Origin: Cryptomeria japonica
Taxonomy: Eukaryota > Streptophyta > Pinopsida > Cupressales > Cupressaceae
Assembly (NCBI RefSeq): GCF_030272615.1
Contig: NC_081406.1
Location: 230,942,396 to 231,006,395 of the forward strand
Direction of reading: 5' to 3'
Length of the DNA: 64,000 nucleotides
Of the stretch, positions 43,591 to 55,088 are shown piece by piece. Every line of letters begins with the position of its first letter. The stretch's first letter is position 1. The notes beneath the pieces were generated by a model. That model had not been told where the DNA came from. It saw only the letters and a list, made by a program, of their open reading frames with translations, and ran no database searches. The position numbers and the translations under genes were made by a program.

Positions 43591-44641
43591 CATTATTATT
43601 TCCCTCCTCGGACACACCAACCTCACATTCCCTCCATGTGGCGGAAAGGGACAAAGAGGGGGCATAAGAGATCTCATGAGAAAGCAAGGCAGAACTCTCT
43701 AAAGAGAGCATTAAAATCTTCAAAAAGTCATTACCCAAGCAAGCCACATGAGCGACACCTAGCTGAGTGGTTTGTGGAGGAGAAAGAGAAGCCTACATTT
43801 ATACCCCTCCACCCACCACAGCGATCAAATTACCTTCATTCAATTCTGAGCTCTTAACTTTTGCCAATCTGTCATCCTAGGAAGGAATCGAAGGAGACAC
43901 AGTGGGCCCTAAGGCATGATTGCTTTTCATGTTTTCCTCAGGATCTTAAGTGTTGAAAGAGTCCACAAAAGGTCCCCTCCATAGTGAAATGTTGTGGAGG
44001 GGCATCTTCCCACTAAGTAGCTTGTTTTAGCAGGCCAGTGAGCCAATTTATGTAACCAACTATTACCGGTTGATTGTAATCAGTTTTCATGATATAATAC
44101 ATTATGTTATGCATTGCCTCCATCATATCCTTGTGTTTCCGTTGTGTTTACTCTTGCTGATCAGTCCGGATTGATCTCTTGGAGATCCCTCCTAACCGAT
44201 GACTACACCACATTATTATTTCCCTCCTCGGACACACCCACCTCACATTCCCTCTATGTGGCGGAAAGGGACAAAGAGGGGGCATAAGAGATCTCATGAG
44301 AAAGCAAGGCAGAACTCTCTAAAGAGAGCATTAAAATCTTCAAAAAGACATTACCCAAGCAAGCCACATGAGCAACACCTAGCTGAGTGGTTTGTGGAGG
44401 AGAAAGAGAAGCCTACATTTATGCCCCTCCACCCGCCACAGGGATCAAATTACCTTCATTCAATTTTGAGCTCTTAACTTTTGCCAATTTGTCATCCTCG
44501 GAAGGAATCGAAGGAGACACAGCGGGCCCTAAGGCATGATTGCTTTTCATGTTTTCCTCAGGATCCGAAGTGTTGAAAGAGTCCACAAAAGGTCCCTCCA
44601 TAGTGAAATGTTGTGGAGGGGCATCTTCCCACTAAGTAGCT
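43403..44641. repeat. 620-bp tandem duplication across LTR border
   Basis: Unit 1 is 43403-44022 and unit 2 is 44023-44641. Each contains the last ~190 bp of the chromovirus LTR, the CATTA flank and about 430 bp of neighbouring DNA. The copies differ at scattered sites. The duplication therefore happened after the chromovirus inserted. The 92-codon frames inside (43579, 44199) show no known motif. Confidence 0.92.
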
Positions 44642-44765
44642 TGTTTCTTGAATGTGGCTTGGAGATGTGGCATTCAACAGCGATGTAGCCGATGGCAAAA
44701 CGCCTTCGACATCGGAATAGCAGCCCCTCATAATCTAATGAGTGCCTTACATAGGAATTTTTCAC
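44630..44765 (-). pseudogene. LINE ORF1 zinc-knuckle remnant
   Basis: The minus frame reads SLDYEGLLFRCRRRFAIGYI, then AVECHISKPHSRNK. It resembles the CCHC knuckle that follows DUF4283 in plant LINE ORF1 proteins (usual form LDYENVPFRCRRCFATGHLA), with the second Cys and the His replaced. Downstream minus-strand sequence to the left is duplicated in the 620-bp repeat. ORF1 proteins bind element RNA. Identification is by motif likeness. Confidence 0.5.
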
Positions 44766-45009
44766 AAAGGTTCCTTCAACTAGAATAGCTAGAGTAGGGG
44801 AGTCTCAAGCCCTCATGTTTGAATAATCCTAAAGCTTTTGTAACTTTTGTGAGTGCTAAAACTAGGGGAAACAATCATTTTCTCAATCCAATTCAAAGCT
44901 TCCCAATGCTAGAAATGATTTCCAATTAAACTTGTGGATTTTGAGGCAAAAATTCTAGAGGACAAAAAGGCACAAATGGGACATATCTTGATTTGTTGGT
45001 TTCATAATT

Positions 45010-45245
45010 TTTGGCCAAGCTTGATTGATCTGGATAAGTGAATTTCCAAGCATTGGAAACCCTTTCTAGAAAAACTATTCATTTGCCATTATGAGAAATA
45101 TTTCTTCCTTGCGATCTATGAATATACTAAGGATCAAGATATATTGATTCAAGAGGGGCGGTGGTCTTGGGACGAAGCTTCTTTGTTTCTCAAACCATGG
45201 TTCACAAATTTCAACCCTGTTACTAAGACCTTTTCCAAACATCTT
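45010..45245 (+). pseudogene. LINE ORF1 DUF4283-type remnant
   Basis: The plus frame reads LIDLDKW, then KYFFLAIYEYTKDQDILI, then QEGRWSWDEASLFLKPWF and TNFNPVTKTFSK, ending at a TAG. GRWxW...PWFxxFxP is the typical end of DUF4283 in plant LINE ORF1. Several stops and shifts are present. It lies head to head with the knuckle remnant at 44630-44765, so the LINE was rearranged or two copies are involved. Confidence 0.55.
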
Positions 45246-46970
45246 ATTGCAATTTTGGGCAATCTCTAGCTCTTTTTCATTGGGAAATTCATTGATGTCT
45301 CAAAAAAATCCATTTTCATTCTCAAATCACTTTTGCACAGATCCTTGTGGGTTGGATTACTTGCCCAAAAGCTTCCTCTGTAGCAAAAAGGATTAATTCT
45401 TCAAGCAGTCTATTGGGTGCAAGCGGGCTATAAACTACACCATCAACACATTCTTCCCAAAAAAATTCAGTTCTTGTCACTCTTGTGTCTTTGGAGACTA
45501 AAACTTCTTCTAAGGTTCTTGTTTCTGCAGTGTGCCATTCTCCATCAAAGATTCTAGCATCTTCTCCCAAGGTGGGAGTGTCACCTCTTTTAGAAAATTC
45601 AGAGAGTGGGCTTGATCCTCCTCTCTCTGCCTCTAAAGGTGGAGGTGTCACCTCTTTTAGGGGATTCAATATTGGCTTTCGGGAAAATTGGTAAAAATTC
45701 AACGAATTATAGTTCCCACCACTGGAAAATAGTTCAGAATAAAAGAAAACTTCCTTAAAGAAGATTAGAGACAAATGCAAGATGAAAGACTTACTCAAAG
45801 AAGGTTAGAGACCGATGCAAGATGAATCTCTACTTGACATGTCAAGAAGGGAGAGTCAGGTTTTTGTGTAGGCAGTTCGGTTGTTTTTTGTTTTAGTTTA
45901 TGAAAGCATATATGCTTTCTTTGACACTAGTGCTTTTCATTTTGTTTATCTAGAAAGCTAAGCCTATGATGTTATGATACCATGTGTAAAGAGCCACAAA
46001 TGCAATAATAGAAATGCTGACATATACCGAGGAAACTAAGCCTATGATGTTATGATACCATGTGTAAAGAGCCACAACTGCAATAAAAAAATGCTGACAT
46101 ATCCAACATCATACAACACAAGACATGGAGGATATTATTGTGCCCCAGATATGTAATATACTTTAAAAACGCCTTAAAGTAATAATTACACCATCTACTC
46201 ACTGTAATAGTCCAAAATATCTCCTGCCATGAGAGTCCAACAAAATGCAATATCTTGAATCAAGTGTTACAACTATATTAGGGTCAGGCTGTCAGCCAAG
46301 GAGGAAGCAACTCCATTCTTCTCTCTTCTTCTCTTGCCACCCCCATGGGGTGTCTATTATGAAGAGGCTAAAGCTGCAGTTATTTGGTTCATTCATTTGC
46401 TGAATCTCCTGCATCATAATTTCTAGTAGCTCAACAACGAGCTAGTACATGATCCCTTTCCTACATCCACCTTCCTATCAAGTGGCAGATAGTGTTAATG
46501 GTTGTAGCTGCAGGAGACTTCATTTTATTTGCTTGGTTGTATTTCTGTCTTCCTTATTCGTTCTTATTGTTTCTGTCAGTTTCTTATTTGCTTCATTACA
46601 GCTGTATATGTTTCGAGTTCCTTGTTTGCCGTCACCGTCATGAGTGCATCATGAATGCTAGCTGGAAAAGCGTTATTTTCCTTTCTCTTCGTATCTTATC
46701 TGTCGAGAGTTTCAGTTTTCGTTGCCTTAGTGGCTCGATTGATATTGGTGTATGAATCGTTTTACAATGTAACTGCTAACTGCTGTTTTTTAGTATTATT
46801 TTACGTGAAGTGTTGAATCTTCATCTTCCTTCGCATTATTGATATTTGGCTCGCACTTTGTCATTATCAGGTATTTGCAGATTGTTTTTCAGGAGACAGG
46901 TGAAGTTCAGAAGAAAGATTTCATCGGCATGCGTGAAGATTTTGGTTCAATTCTTCTTCAGCAATTCTAT
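45246..46970. other. no gene; 78-bp tandem repeat
   Basis: No recognisable gene. A 78-bp tandem duplication spans 45961-46116 (units start AGCCTATGATGTTATGATAC), each holding GATACCATG, a possible relic of a reversed initiator tRNA-Met primer site. The 158-codon minus frame at 45322-45798 has no known motif and overlaps LINE-like debris. Confidence 0.45.
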
Positions 46971-47390
46971 TTGTTAGCAGATTTGTTAAAGCCTTCAGTT
47001 AGCTGTGATATTGTCAGCTTCTTCTTTTGTTTGTTAAGTGCTATCAATCATGATTAGATGATTGATTGTTAAGCTTGAGAGCTTTGTATTTATATTTGTG
47101 CCTTCAATAAAACTTGATTTTTGGTGTGGCTGGGTTTTTCACCCTCAGGTGGAGGGTTTTAGGTTTCTGTTTCAAGGACTATGCCCTTGTTAGCAGATTT
47201 GTTAAAGCCTTCAGTTAGCTGTGATATTGTCAGCTTCTTCTTTTGTTTGTTAAGTGCTATCAATCATGATTAGATGATTGATTGTTAAGCTTGAGAGCTC
47301 TGTATTTAAATTTGTGCCTTCAATAAAACTTGATTTTTGGTGTGGCTGGGTTTTTCACCCTCAGGGGGAGGGTTTTCCCAGGATAAAATT
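46971..47390. repeat. 216-bp tandem repeat, LTR-like
   Basis: Units start TTGTTAGCAGATTTGTTAAA at 46971 and 47187. Each has AATAAA and GGGTTTTTCACCCTCAGG, words typical of the R/U5 part of Copia LTRs. A third fragment (GGTTTCTGTTTCAAGGACTA) resumes at 47824, beyond the TRIM insertion. It is therefore probably a decayed LTR duplicated in place and then interrupted. Confidence 0.7.
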
Positions 47391-47465
47391 TTTCTGTATC
47401 TTGTTCTTATTTGTTAGTGTTGGAAATAAGCCACACCCGGACCAATGATGGACTGGTCCAAGAGG

Positions 47466-47525
47466 GTCCAGTAGCTCAGTGGTAGAGCACTCCAGCAGCG
47501 TATGGAAGGTCCTAGGTTCGAGTCC
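47466..47525 (+). promoter_or_regulatory. tRNA-like pol III boxes, plus orientation
   Basis: A box TAGCTCAGTGG at 47472-47482 with GCTC/GAGC D-arm pairing, and a perfect B box GGTTCGAGTCC at 47515-47525. The spacing of 32 bases suits RNA polymerase III. No clear 7-bp acceptor stem is present, so this is tRNA-like and not an intact tRNA gene. Confidence 0.65.
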
Positions 47526-47648
47526 ATCATCAGTCTGGGTGTGGCTTATTTCCAACACTAACACCCCCCCTTAAGCCACACCTCTCGTGTGCTTGGGGCT
47601 CCTAGCCTGGACCTGGCTCTGATACCATGTTGAGACATGGACCAGCTA

Positions 47649-47702
47649 GGACTCGAACCAAGGACCTTCCATACGCTGCTGGAGTGCTCTACCACTAAAC
47701 TA
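47649..47702 (-). promoter_or_regulatory. tRNA-like pol III boxes, minus orientation
   Basis: Within the 129-bp LTR: A box TAGTTTAGTGG (minus, 47702-47692) and B box GGTTCGAGTCC (minus, 47659-47649). It is the same module as at 47466-47525 with a few substitutions. Confidence 0.65.
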
Positions 47703-50700
47703 CTGGCCCCTCTTGGACCAGTCCATCATCGGTTCGGGTGTGGCTTAATTCCAACAGTATCATTATTAATTTTTCTAGTTTCAGATTTTGAGATTTATCT
47801 TTCTGGTTCATGTTTTAACAGATAGGTTTCTGTTTCAAGGACTATGCCCTTGTCTTTTAGGACTATGGTTATGATTTATCTAGCTTGTCCTAACAGCATC
47901 CATGTTCCTCATTTTTAGCTCTCCATTTGCTAAAGTCTGCTTTCTCTGTGCTATTCTAGTGCCTGGAGCTTCCAGCTTGCCAACAGCCTCTCTTAATTGC
48001 ATGGTTTCCAGAAAGTGTAGCAGTTTAGAGCAATCAGAGTGGATTTTAGGCTTTGATCATTGCTAAATTAGTTTGTTTTAATTTTTTCGAAGATCTATTT
48101 GTTTGCCAATCACTCTGCAGAGTGCATTTTTTATTTAGTTTAGTAGTATTTAGCCCTATCACCTATGTTCTACTTTCTATCAGCATTCCTGCAGTTCAGT
48201 TATTTATGCTAGGGGTTTCAACCCTTTTTTTTCTGATCTTTGTTGACAAGCCTTAGACATGTTTGTATACATTTCCTCAGTTCGTCATACTCCGACCAAT
48301 ATATTGTTCTACCTAGTATGTTTCAATATAATTAATTCACAGTCAGAAAAACAATAATGCCATCTACGTTATATATTAGATCCAAGTCATAATGCTAAAA
48401 ACTCATACACTTCAATGCTTGCAAAAGTTATGGTATGATAGGTGAGAATAGGATGATTATAATTTCCAAATGTTCTAGCTTTGTAAACACATTGCGTTTA
48501 AGACAACCTGCAATTTGAAATTGTCTTGATTGCAAAATCAGGAACTAGAATGCAAAGAAATCACATGTATTCCATGATAGAAAAGGGGAGCAATATAGTG
48601 TATTTAGAACTGAAGAATATTACCAAAATCTCACTGGGGATTTAGAAAGAGAACATGATCTTAACTCACATGTTCTTGTTTGTCCGAATGAGATGTCTTT
48701 GCTGATTTTTTAAGACCAAGTAGTGTCTTAAACCAGTTCCTTGACCCACCCATGGCATGGACCTTGGATTAATGATCACAAATAGATCTTCAAAACCTGA
48801 CACAAGAAAATAAAGCATAAATTTACATGTCTGATTATTAATTCTTAAATTCAAAAATATCTGGTGCCCAAAGGAGAAAGGCAATGTTTAGGTCTGTGAG
48901 CAATCACATGCATGCACTGACTTCAAAGATGAATGCCCAAAATTAATTATATGTATGGGGAAGTGTCTTATTGGTAAGCATAGTCTTCCACACAATGGCG
49001 TGAAAAGGACCATATTTTTTAAATTTGCATATTAGCATTAGCCTAAAATTAAAAAAAGAGCATCTATTTCTCCCTATAATTGTTGCAGATACAATTTGGC
49101 TTGTTGATTTATTAATCCATGACAAAAAAATGTTTGATCCGTTGTCAGCTTCACCAGAATCCTTAATTTAAAATGTGATTGGACTGATTATGATTCAGAA
49201 TTTATTAATTAGTCCTGGAGATTCTATTCTCCTAATTACTGTGTTAGGAATACAGAAAATGTATCAAAGAGAAATGTAAGTGTTTTTCCCTAATTTCAAT
49301 GGCTACTCTTATACATGATCTTTTTATGCAATGTAAAACGCTAGTAACTGGTGATGTTGCAAAACTGTTTATCAACAATGAAAGAGTAATAATAATGGCT
49401 AGTCATTATTTTTTTCTTTTAAATGTCACACTCAAAATAGCATAAAAATTAATTTCATTTCATTTTGTTTTAAATAGCTAGTAACACCTACTAACTCAAA
49501 TTTATGCTGAATCAAGATGCTACATGTCATCCATCCTTTCACACATGCAAGCTCACATTATTTGCGATCTGAAAACTAAGATGGAGATTTATTGGTATAG
49601 TTTTTCAATTACAGATTTTAAAGAGGAACAAAATACAGTAGCAATTAAATAAGCAATTGAACCTCATAGATTAGAGTAAGAAAACAATGAATGGAAGGAA
49701 TTCCAAGAGAATACTCCAACAAGAGTGAGGTAACTGAGGTTTATGGCCTCCTCGTCTGCTATCTCCAATCCAATTAAATTCTTAGGCCTCTTGGGAAAAC
49801 AACAAGCAAGATCATACAGCGTTCTTCCTCTAAGATCAATATTAACTCTCAATTGCTCACCAAGTGTCTGAAAATTTCATATTTACATTACTTGAATGTT
49901 TTCCCTATATGCTAATTCGCATTGACAATGTCTATTTATACATTTGCAAACCCAAATATAAGGTGAAAAAATGCCATGAAGTTCACAGTGCAGTGTTCAA
50001 AATGTCATGGGCCATTCCCAGATGCAGGGCAAAACAATTGCTAATTGCCCTGGCAGTTGCATAACTGCTGCTTTTTGAAAGCAGCAGTTGCATACACAAC
50101 CCCCTATCGAAACCAGCAGTTTTTGTAAAGATGCTCAAAACTTCTTTAATTTCTGCCAAAAACACCTGCTTCCTTTATCAAAAGTGTCATAGTTGCATTC
50201 TATTTCATCATGGATCCATAATGCAGCGAAATTTTCTAATCCATTTACAAATCACAACTCCCCAATACAGAAGCATTTGGTCCCTAAAACCTATGAAAAA
50301 TCAGAAGATGAGGAATGGCTGCCTCAGTGAGCTGCCACCAACACTTACACCACTCTAACCAAGAGCCTGAAAGGTTAAAACTGTCTGAAGATATCTGAAC
50401 TGTCAAAGTTTTTAAACTAGATGGAGTTGCTGAATCAACACTCTTCTTCCTCCACTAAAGGGGAATGCTCTTTGTGCTTCCGTTGAGGGTCCTCCTTGCT
50501 GGCAGATCAGGGACACTTCATCAATAAAATTCTGATTTAACACATTAATCTGCACCCTTCTTCATCCAACCCAAAGCATACATAACTTGGGGTGTTGAAC
50601 AATTTTAAAACAGGATTTTCAACAACTTTTAAATTTTTAATAAATGAGGTTAATTGGGAGCAAGAAGCAAAAACTGCATCAATTTCTCTTGACCTAAATC

Positions 50701-50923
50701 TTAATGTGACACAATTTTGTCTGCTCCTTTTCCTCTTGTGCCTGAATATGAAAACTAACCTTCTTTGTAGTGCAATAAAATCTAGAATCAACATCTGAAC
50801 TACAATCAAGTTCCTTAATGGTATGCATATAGTGTTTTTACCTTCCTCACCACTTCCTTGTGGATGCTTCTCTAGATGTAAATTCCAACAGATTTCATCC
50901 ATATGACCATTGAACTTATGGCA

Positions 50924-51682
50924 TTAACTTCTTGGTCTTGGCTGCTTCTTGGACCTTTGAAGAGGAAGGTAGACTGTTTGCCTCAAGGTAGTGATCATCT
51001 GAGCATGCCTTGGCAATGTCCTTGGGTTTTGAGAGCAATATGAAGCTCTGAATATGTCTACAAAGACCTCCAATGTATACCACCAACACACCCAAATCCC
51101 ACACATCTTTGTCCATTTGGACAGCCCTTCTTTGAAACTCACCAGTGTCTTCCTGCACACTTTTTCCTTCATTCAATTTCAAAAATTGCCACTCCATATA
51201 TTTTTCATCTCTATGACATATTGGATTAAAATGTTTCTAATCATTTTTTAAAAACATTCCCATGAATTAATTACAGCTTGTTTTATCGAAACCAAGAAAT
51301 ATTAAAGACCTTCAAGCCAAGTTAATGCATGCCTTCCCATTCTCAATCTAGCAAAGGAAATGTTTTGTTATATGCTACAAATATGCAAACTAAAATATAC
51401 CTTCAATTGGGCCAACCATGATCGAGCCTTTCCACGTCTAGCACTCCTTCAAATGGTCAATTTTCAATTTTTGTTTTAACTCTGAACCAAGGTTGTCTTT
51501 GGTAGACTTGTTGCACAATGAAATTTCTCTTCTTCTATAAAGTGGGCTTTCCCCTTACTCTTGGTGTCTTCCAATGAGCATAACTTCTCCAATATTTCCA
51601 TTGATTCGAATATTCTTGATACATGAGGTTCTAACTTGAGGAACCTTGATTTCCCATGAAGAGATTTAGTGTCTCTTGCCAT
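50924..51682 (-). pseudogene. retroelement gag-like debris
   Basis: Minus frames contain FLKLNEGKSVQEDTGEFQRR and further on ILEKLCSLEDTKSKGKAHF. These resemble the gag of plant retroelements (the EGxSVxExTxEFQ word). They are short, out of phase with each other and surrounded by stops. The family is not determined. Confidence 0.35.
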
Positions 51683-52794
51683 GCTTCTCAGTTCTTTCTT
51701 CCAGCTACAAAATCAGTGTCTTTTTCAAAAGGCAACAACTGTTTCCCACTTAATCTTGTTGTGGGCATCAACCCATAAAATTAGTCACAACTACTTTCCA
51801 CCAGTGGAGACAACTGCTCTGGTTACCACTTGGATGGTGATTCCATACTAGAGTTCTTCAAAAACAATTCTAAAAGAGGAACAAAATACTGTAACAGTCA
51901 AATAAGCAACTGAGATGAAAAAAAAAGAGTAAGGAAACATGGAATGGAATACACAATGGATATATTAAAAGAATGTCAAATACCAAAACCCTTAAAAATT
52001 TGAAAAAATTAAATTAAATAAAAATTTAAAGTATTCAAATAAATTAATTATATTAATATTTGATAATCATCATCATGATAGAAAATAAAAATAAAAACCC
52101 TAATCACCTGGAGATAACAGGGAAACTAGGGGGGGAATGCCATTATTTTTAAAAACATGGTATTGGGGACCTTGGAGATAACGACATTTTCAATCAATTG
52201 ATAAGAATTCAATGCATGTGCATATCTTAAGCCTTATTATTGTTTCTCTTCATATTCTTATGTGTTTGGAATTTAATAAGAAAATTTTCTACCAATAAAC
52301 AAACTTGTAAACTTTTATTGAAATTTACTAGTCTATTAGTGCATTTGTTTAGTTATTTTAACTTCTGTCACCCATGTATCAGAACTTTAAGAAAATCCAG
52401 AGTTATTTATGTGATATATCTGGGATTGTCGAGGTGTTTAGCTTAGAATTTATTCTAAGCCATTTGTTCACTGAATGGTTGGTTGATCTCAAATCACCAG
52501 GCTTCAATCAAACTTAGATTTTTATACCCAAAAATTCCCATTCCTTATATTGTTTTTTGAATGATTTGAACATTGAGATAAGTACTAAAATGTTTGTGCT
52601 TCTTATTGTTCATTATTGATGCTTTAGAAACTTGAGAATTCAGAGTCTTGGAATTAAAAAGATTTGTTTTAAAAAGCTTTTCTTAATAGTTGTAAAGTCA
52701 TGAATTTGCTAATAACTTGACGAATTGATTTGGACTTTGGAAGAGCTTGAGTTACTCATGCAAAACTAAGAGATATGATGTTATAAACTCTGAA

Positions 52795-53112
52795 CATTTC
52801 AATTGATTATCGCTGTTAACAGAATCTAGTTAAACAAACAGTGAAGGACATGGCATTGAGATGAAATGGAAGTTTCAAACATATAAAGAAATAGGAAATT
52901 TTATATCTAAATTTCTAAAACTAGTGATGATTCTATTATTTTTTTCTAGTAAACATTTCAATTGAACATCACTGTTATCAGAATCTAGTAAAAATAAACA
53001 GGAAAGGATAAGGCATTGAGATGAAAGGAAAGTTTTCAGAATACAAAGAAATGGGAAATGATAAATCCAAGTTTATAAAACTAGTGATGACCCTGTTCCT
53101 TTTTTGTCTTCT
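52795..53112. repeat. 159-bp diverged direct repeat
   Basis: Units start CATTTCAATTGATTATCGCT (52795) and CATTTCAATTGAACATCACT (52954) and run in parallel through AAACTAGTGATGA. Many substitutions show an old duplication. Confidence 0.75.
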
Positions 53113-53447
53113 CCAGTTTCAAAATGATATCCATTGTTTCGATTGCTCCACCATCCTTCAAAGCTCCTTTCAAACTACAATTACTACTTAAGTCTGTTAG
53201 CTATTCAATAGTAAACATTTGTTTCATATTATCTTGATCCAGAATTCTGGTATAGAGGATATTCAGAAAGATGATACAAAATGCATACATGTATTAAAAA
53301 CAAAGATGGACTTGCTAATTTTCTTTATCTTATTTACCAGCTATTGCATCTTTTGAGTTTGAGATTTTTTACCTTGTGTGGTTATTGTCCTAGTGGGGGA
53401 CCAGATGATCAATTTGTTTAGTTGTTCTGTGTTCAATTTCCAATATC

Positions 53448-54196
53448 TGTTGTTTTTATTGTAACTTAGATTCGAAAATAAAGCACATTTGTGTTGGGTT
53501 CTAATTGCCGATAGGCAACATTAGAACCCAACTAAAGAGGCCGGGCCCATGTTGCCTTTACTTAGCGTGTAGCACAAAATTAAATGGGGCCTATGCATTG
53601 TAACATGTGTGGTTGTTATTTAAAATATGGCACCAATACTCCTCTCAGCCGACTCAACCTTGGAGTCTATCCTCATATATATTGAGCACCATTTGATGCA
53701 TTCAAAATACAATTACATTACATGCAATAATTATTCTGCGAGTGTGAAAATCAGAAAGAAAGAAATCTAAATGCGAAGTGAAGGAAGTGTGCATTGAGGC
53801 GATTGTTAATACAAGGGTGAACTTCAATAGAAGATGCAAATTGCAAGACATATGTGAAGCCAATGACAATTTCCAGATCTGTTCATCTGAAGGTCATCTT
53901 GCTGTTACATGCAAAACAGATTCAAGAGGTGTATTGCTGTGTGAAAGGCTTAGACAAATTGGTGTGCCACATCAAAGCTACCAGCTAAGTAATGTACTGT
54001 TACAATTGGATATAATTCATAGTCAGATCTGAGGATCTTTTGGTTGGGTTTTTCCTCCTAGGAGGTTTTCCCAGGGTATGTGTGTCGTGTTCATTTTGCT
54101 CAATTTATGTTTATGTCTAAGTCTAAAAGTAAGTCTAAAAGTAATTAGCTTCAGTTTTTCTGAGTATAGTTTAAATCTGAAAGTCTAAAATCAACA
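53448..54196 (+). repeat. Copia 5' LTR
   Basis: 749 bp, TGTTG...CAACA. An open frame of 84 codons (53778-54032) is shared with the 3' LTR (96 codons, 58834-59124) and shows no known motif. Confidence 0.9.
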
Positions 54197-54281
54197 TGGT
54201 ATCTGAACTATAGGTTAGATCAACCTTCAGATTTCAGTATTCTTTTATTTCCAGATTGTTGTTTCATTTTCTGTTAGGTCA

Positions 54282-55088
54282 ATGGGGCTGAAAGTTGAAC
54301 ATAGGCTCGATGGAAACCTCAACTTTGCTGCATGGAAGGTCTGCATCCGTATTGCCCTAGAAGAAGAACTTCTTCAATTCATAGATGAAGAAAAGCTAAC
54401 TGAACCTACAGATGCAGCTGAGCTAAAACAATTCAAAAGGAATGTTGTCAAAGCCATAAAACTCATTATTGATTCAATCAAAGATCACCTAGTCACCTCC
54501 ATTTCCTCATTCACTACAGCAAGGGAAATATTCAGTCATCTTCAAGGTACTTATGAAATCAACAATCTCAGTAGAGCAATTACCTTAAGGCAGCAATTAC
54601 TTAATATCAAGATGTCAAAGGAAGAATCTGCTATGTCTTATTTCATGAGGATTTTAGAACTAAAGAATCAACTAGGTACAATTGGAAATAACATGGAAGA
54701 CAAAGATATTGTCATGATTTCTCTAAATGGTCTACCAGACTAATGGGACTCTTTCATTCAAACCATAAGTGGAAGAACTGAATTACCTACTTTTGATCAT
54801 CTTAAGAATGATTGCATTCATGAGGAGTCCAGTCTTATCACAAGAGGAAAACTCAAAAGTCCTCAAGTGAATGATCAGCATGTACTTGCAGCCCAATGCA
54901 AGAAAGGTGGCCATTGGAAGAAGAATAATCCTAAGAGGAATAGAGATTTCAGATTATCAAATGCTCAGAATTCTTGGAAGAAGCCAAGAGATCTCTCTCG
55001 TGTTCGATGCTTTAAATGTGACAAATTTGGTCACTATGCTAAAGAATGTCAGAATGAACCTCCGCAAAGAGAAGCCAAACCTAAATGA
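54282..55088 (+). pseudogene. gag: Copia gag, stop codon within
   Basis: The frame from 54282 (MGLKVEHRLDGNLNFAAWKV) is a typical Copia gag start with the FAAWK word. A TAA at 54741-54743 interrupts it after LNGLPD. The same phase continues to 55088 and contains the CCHC knuckle CFKCDKFGHYAKEC near 55009-55050. A single base change explains the stop. Gag forms the particle that holds element RNA. The next domains are in another phase, so a frameshift lies near 55080. Confidence 0.9.

Larger units (their letters stand above)
47412..47756 (-). mobile_element. TRIM-like element with tRNA-like LTRs
   Basis: Read on the minus strand: a 129-bp LTR (47756-47628, TGTTGGAATTAAGCC...TCTCAACA); then TGGTATCAGAGCCAGG (initiator tRNA-Met primer site); about 40 bp; then a polypurine tract AAGGGGGGG; then a second LTR-like unit from 47563 (TGTTAGTGTTGGAAATAAGC). 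That second unit has exact 27-bp inverted ends (47412-47438, 47537-47563), and its core runs opposite to the first LTR. Both units hold tRNA-like A and B boxes. No proteins are encoded, so it would be non-autonomous. GTATC follows 47756 and also occurs at 47396-47400, 11 bp before the left end, possibly a displaced target duplication. Confidence 0.75.
47757..53447. other. mostly featureless; two possible exons
   Basis: AT-rich DNA without a recognised gene. Two minus-strand stretches are open and flanked by AG/GT: 49867-49715 (51 codons, with a DLRGRTLYDLA word like an ankyrin repeat) and 48796-48670 (42 codons, with NPRSMPWVGQGTGLRHYL). They do not join in phase with the strongest donor sites, so they are weak candidates. 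50537-51700 has gag-like debris on the minus strand. Confidence 0.3.

Noticed and set aside
43579-44477. Pair of 92-codon basic proteins
   Set aside because: The two frames are copies made by the 620-bp duplication across an LTR end, with no motif; the opposite strand better matches LINE ORF1 sequence.
45322-45798. 158-codon minus-strand open frame
   Set aside because: It overlaps the continuation of LINE-derived sequence read on the other strand and has no recognisable motif.
47472-47525. Functional tRNA gene
   Set aside because: A and B boxes are good, but there is no clear acceptor stem or standard anticodon arm, and the module lies within LTR units.
53778-54032. Small protein encoded by the Copia LTR
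   Set aside because: The frame is present in both LTRs by descent, is short, has substitutions without clear constraint and no motif.
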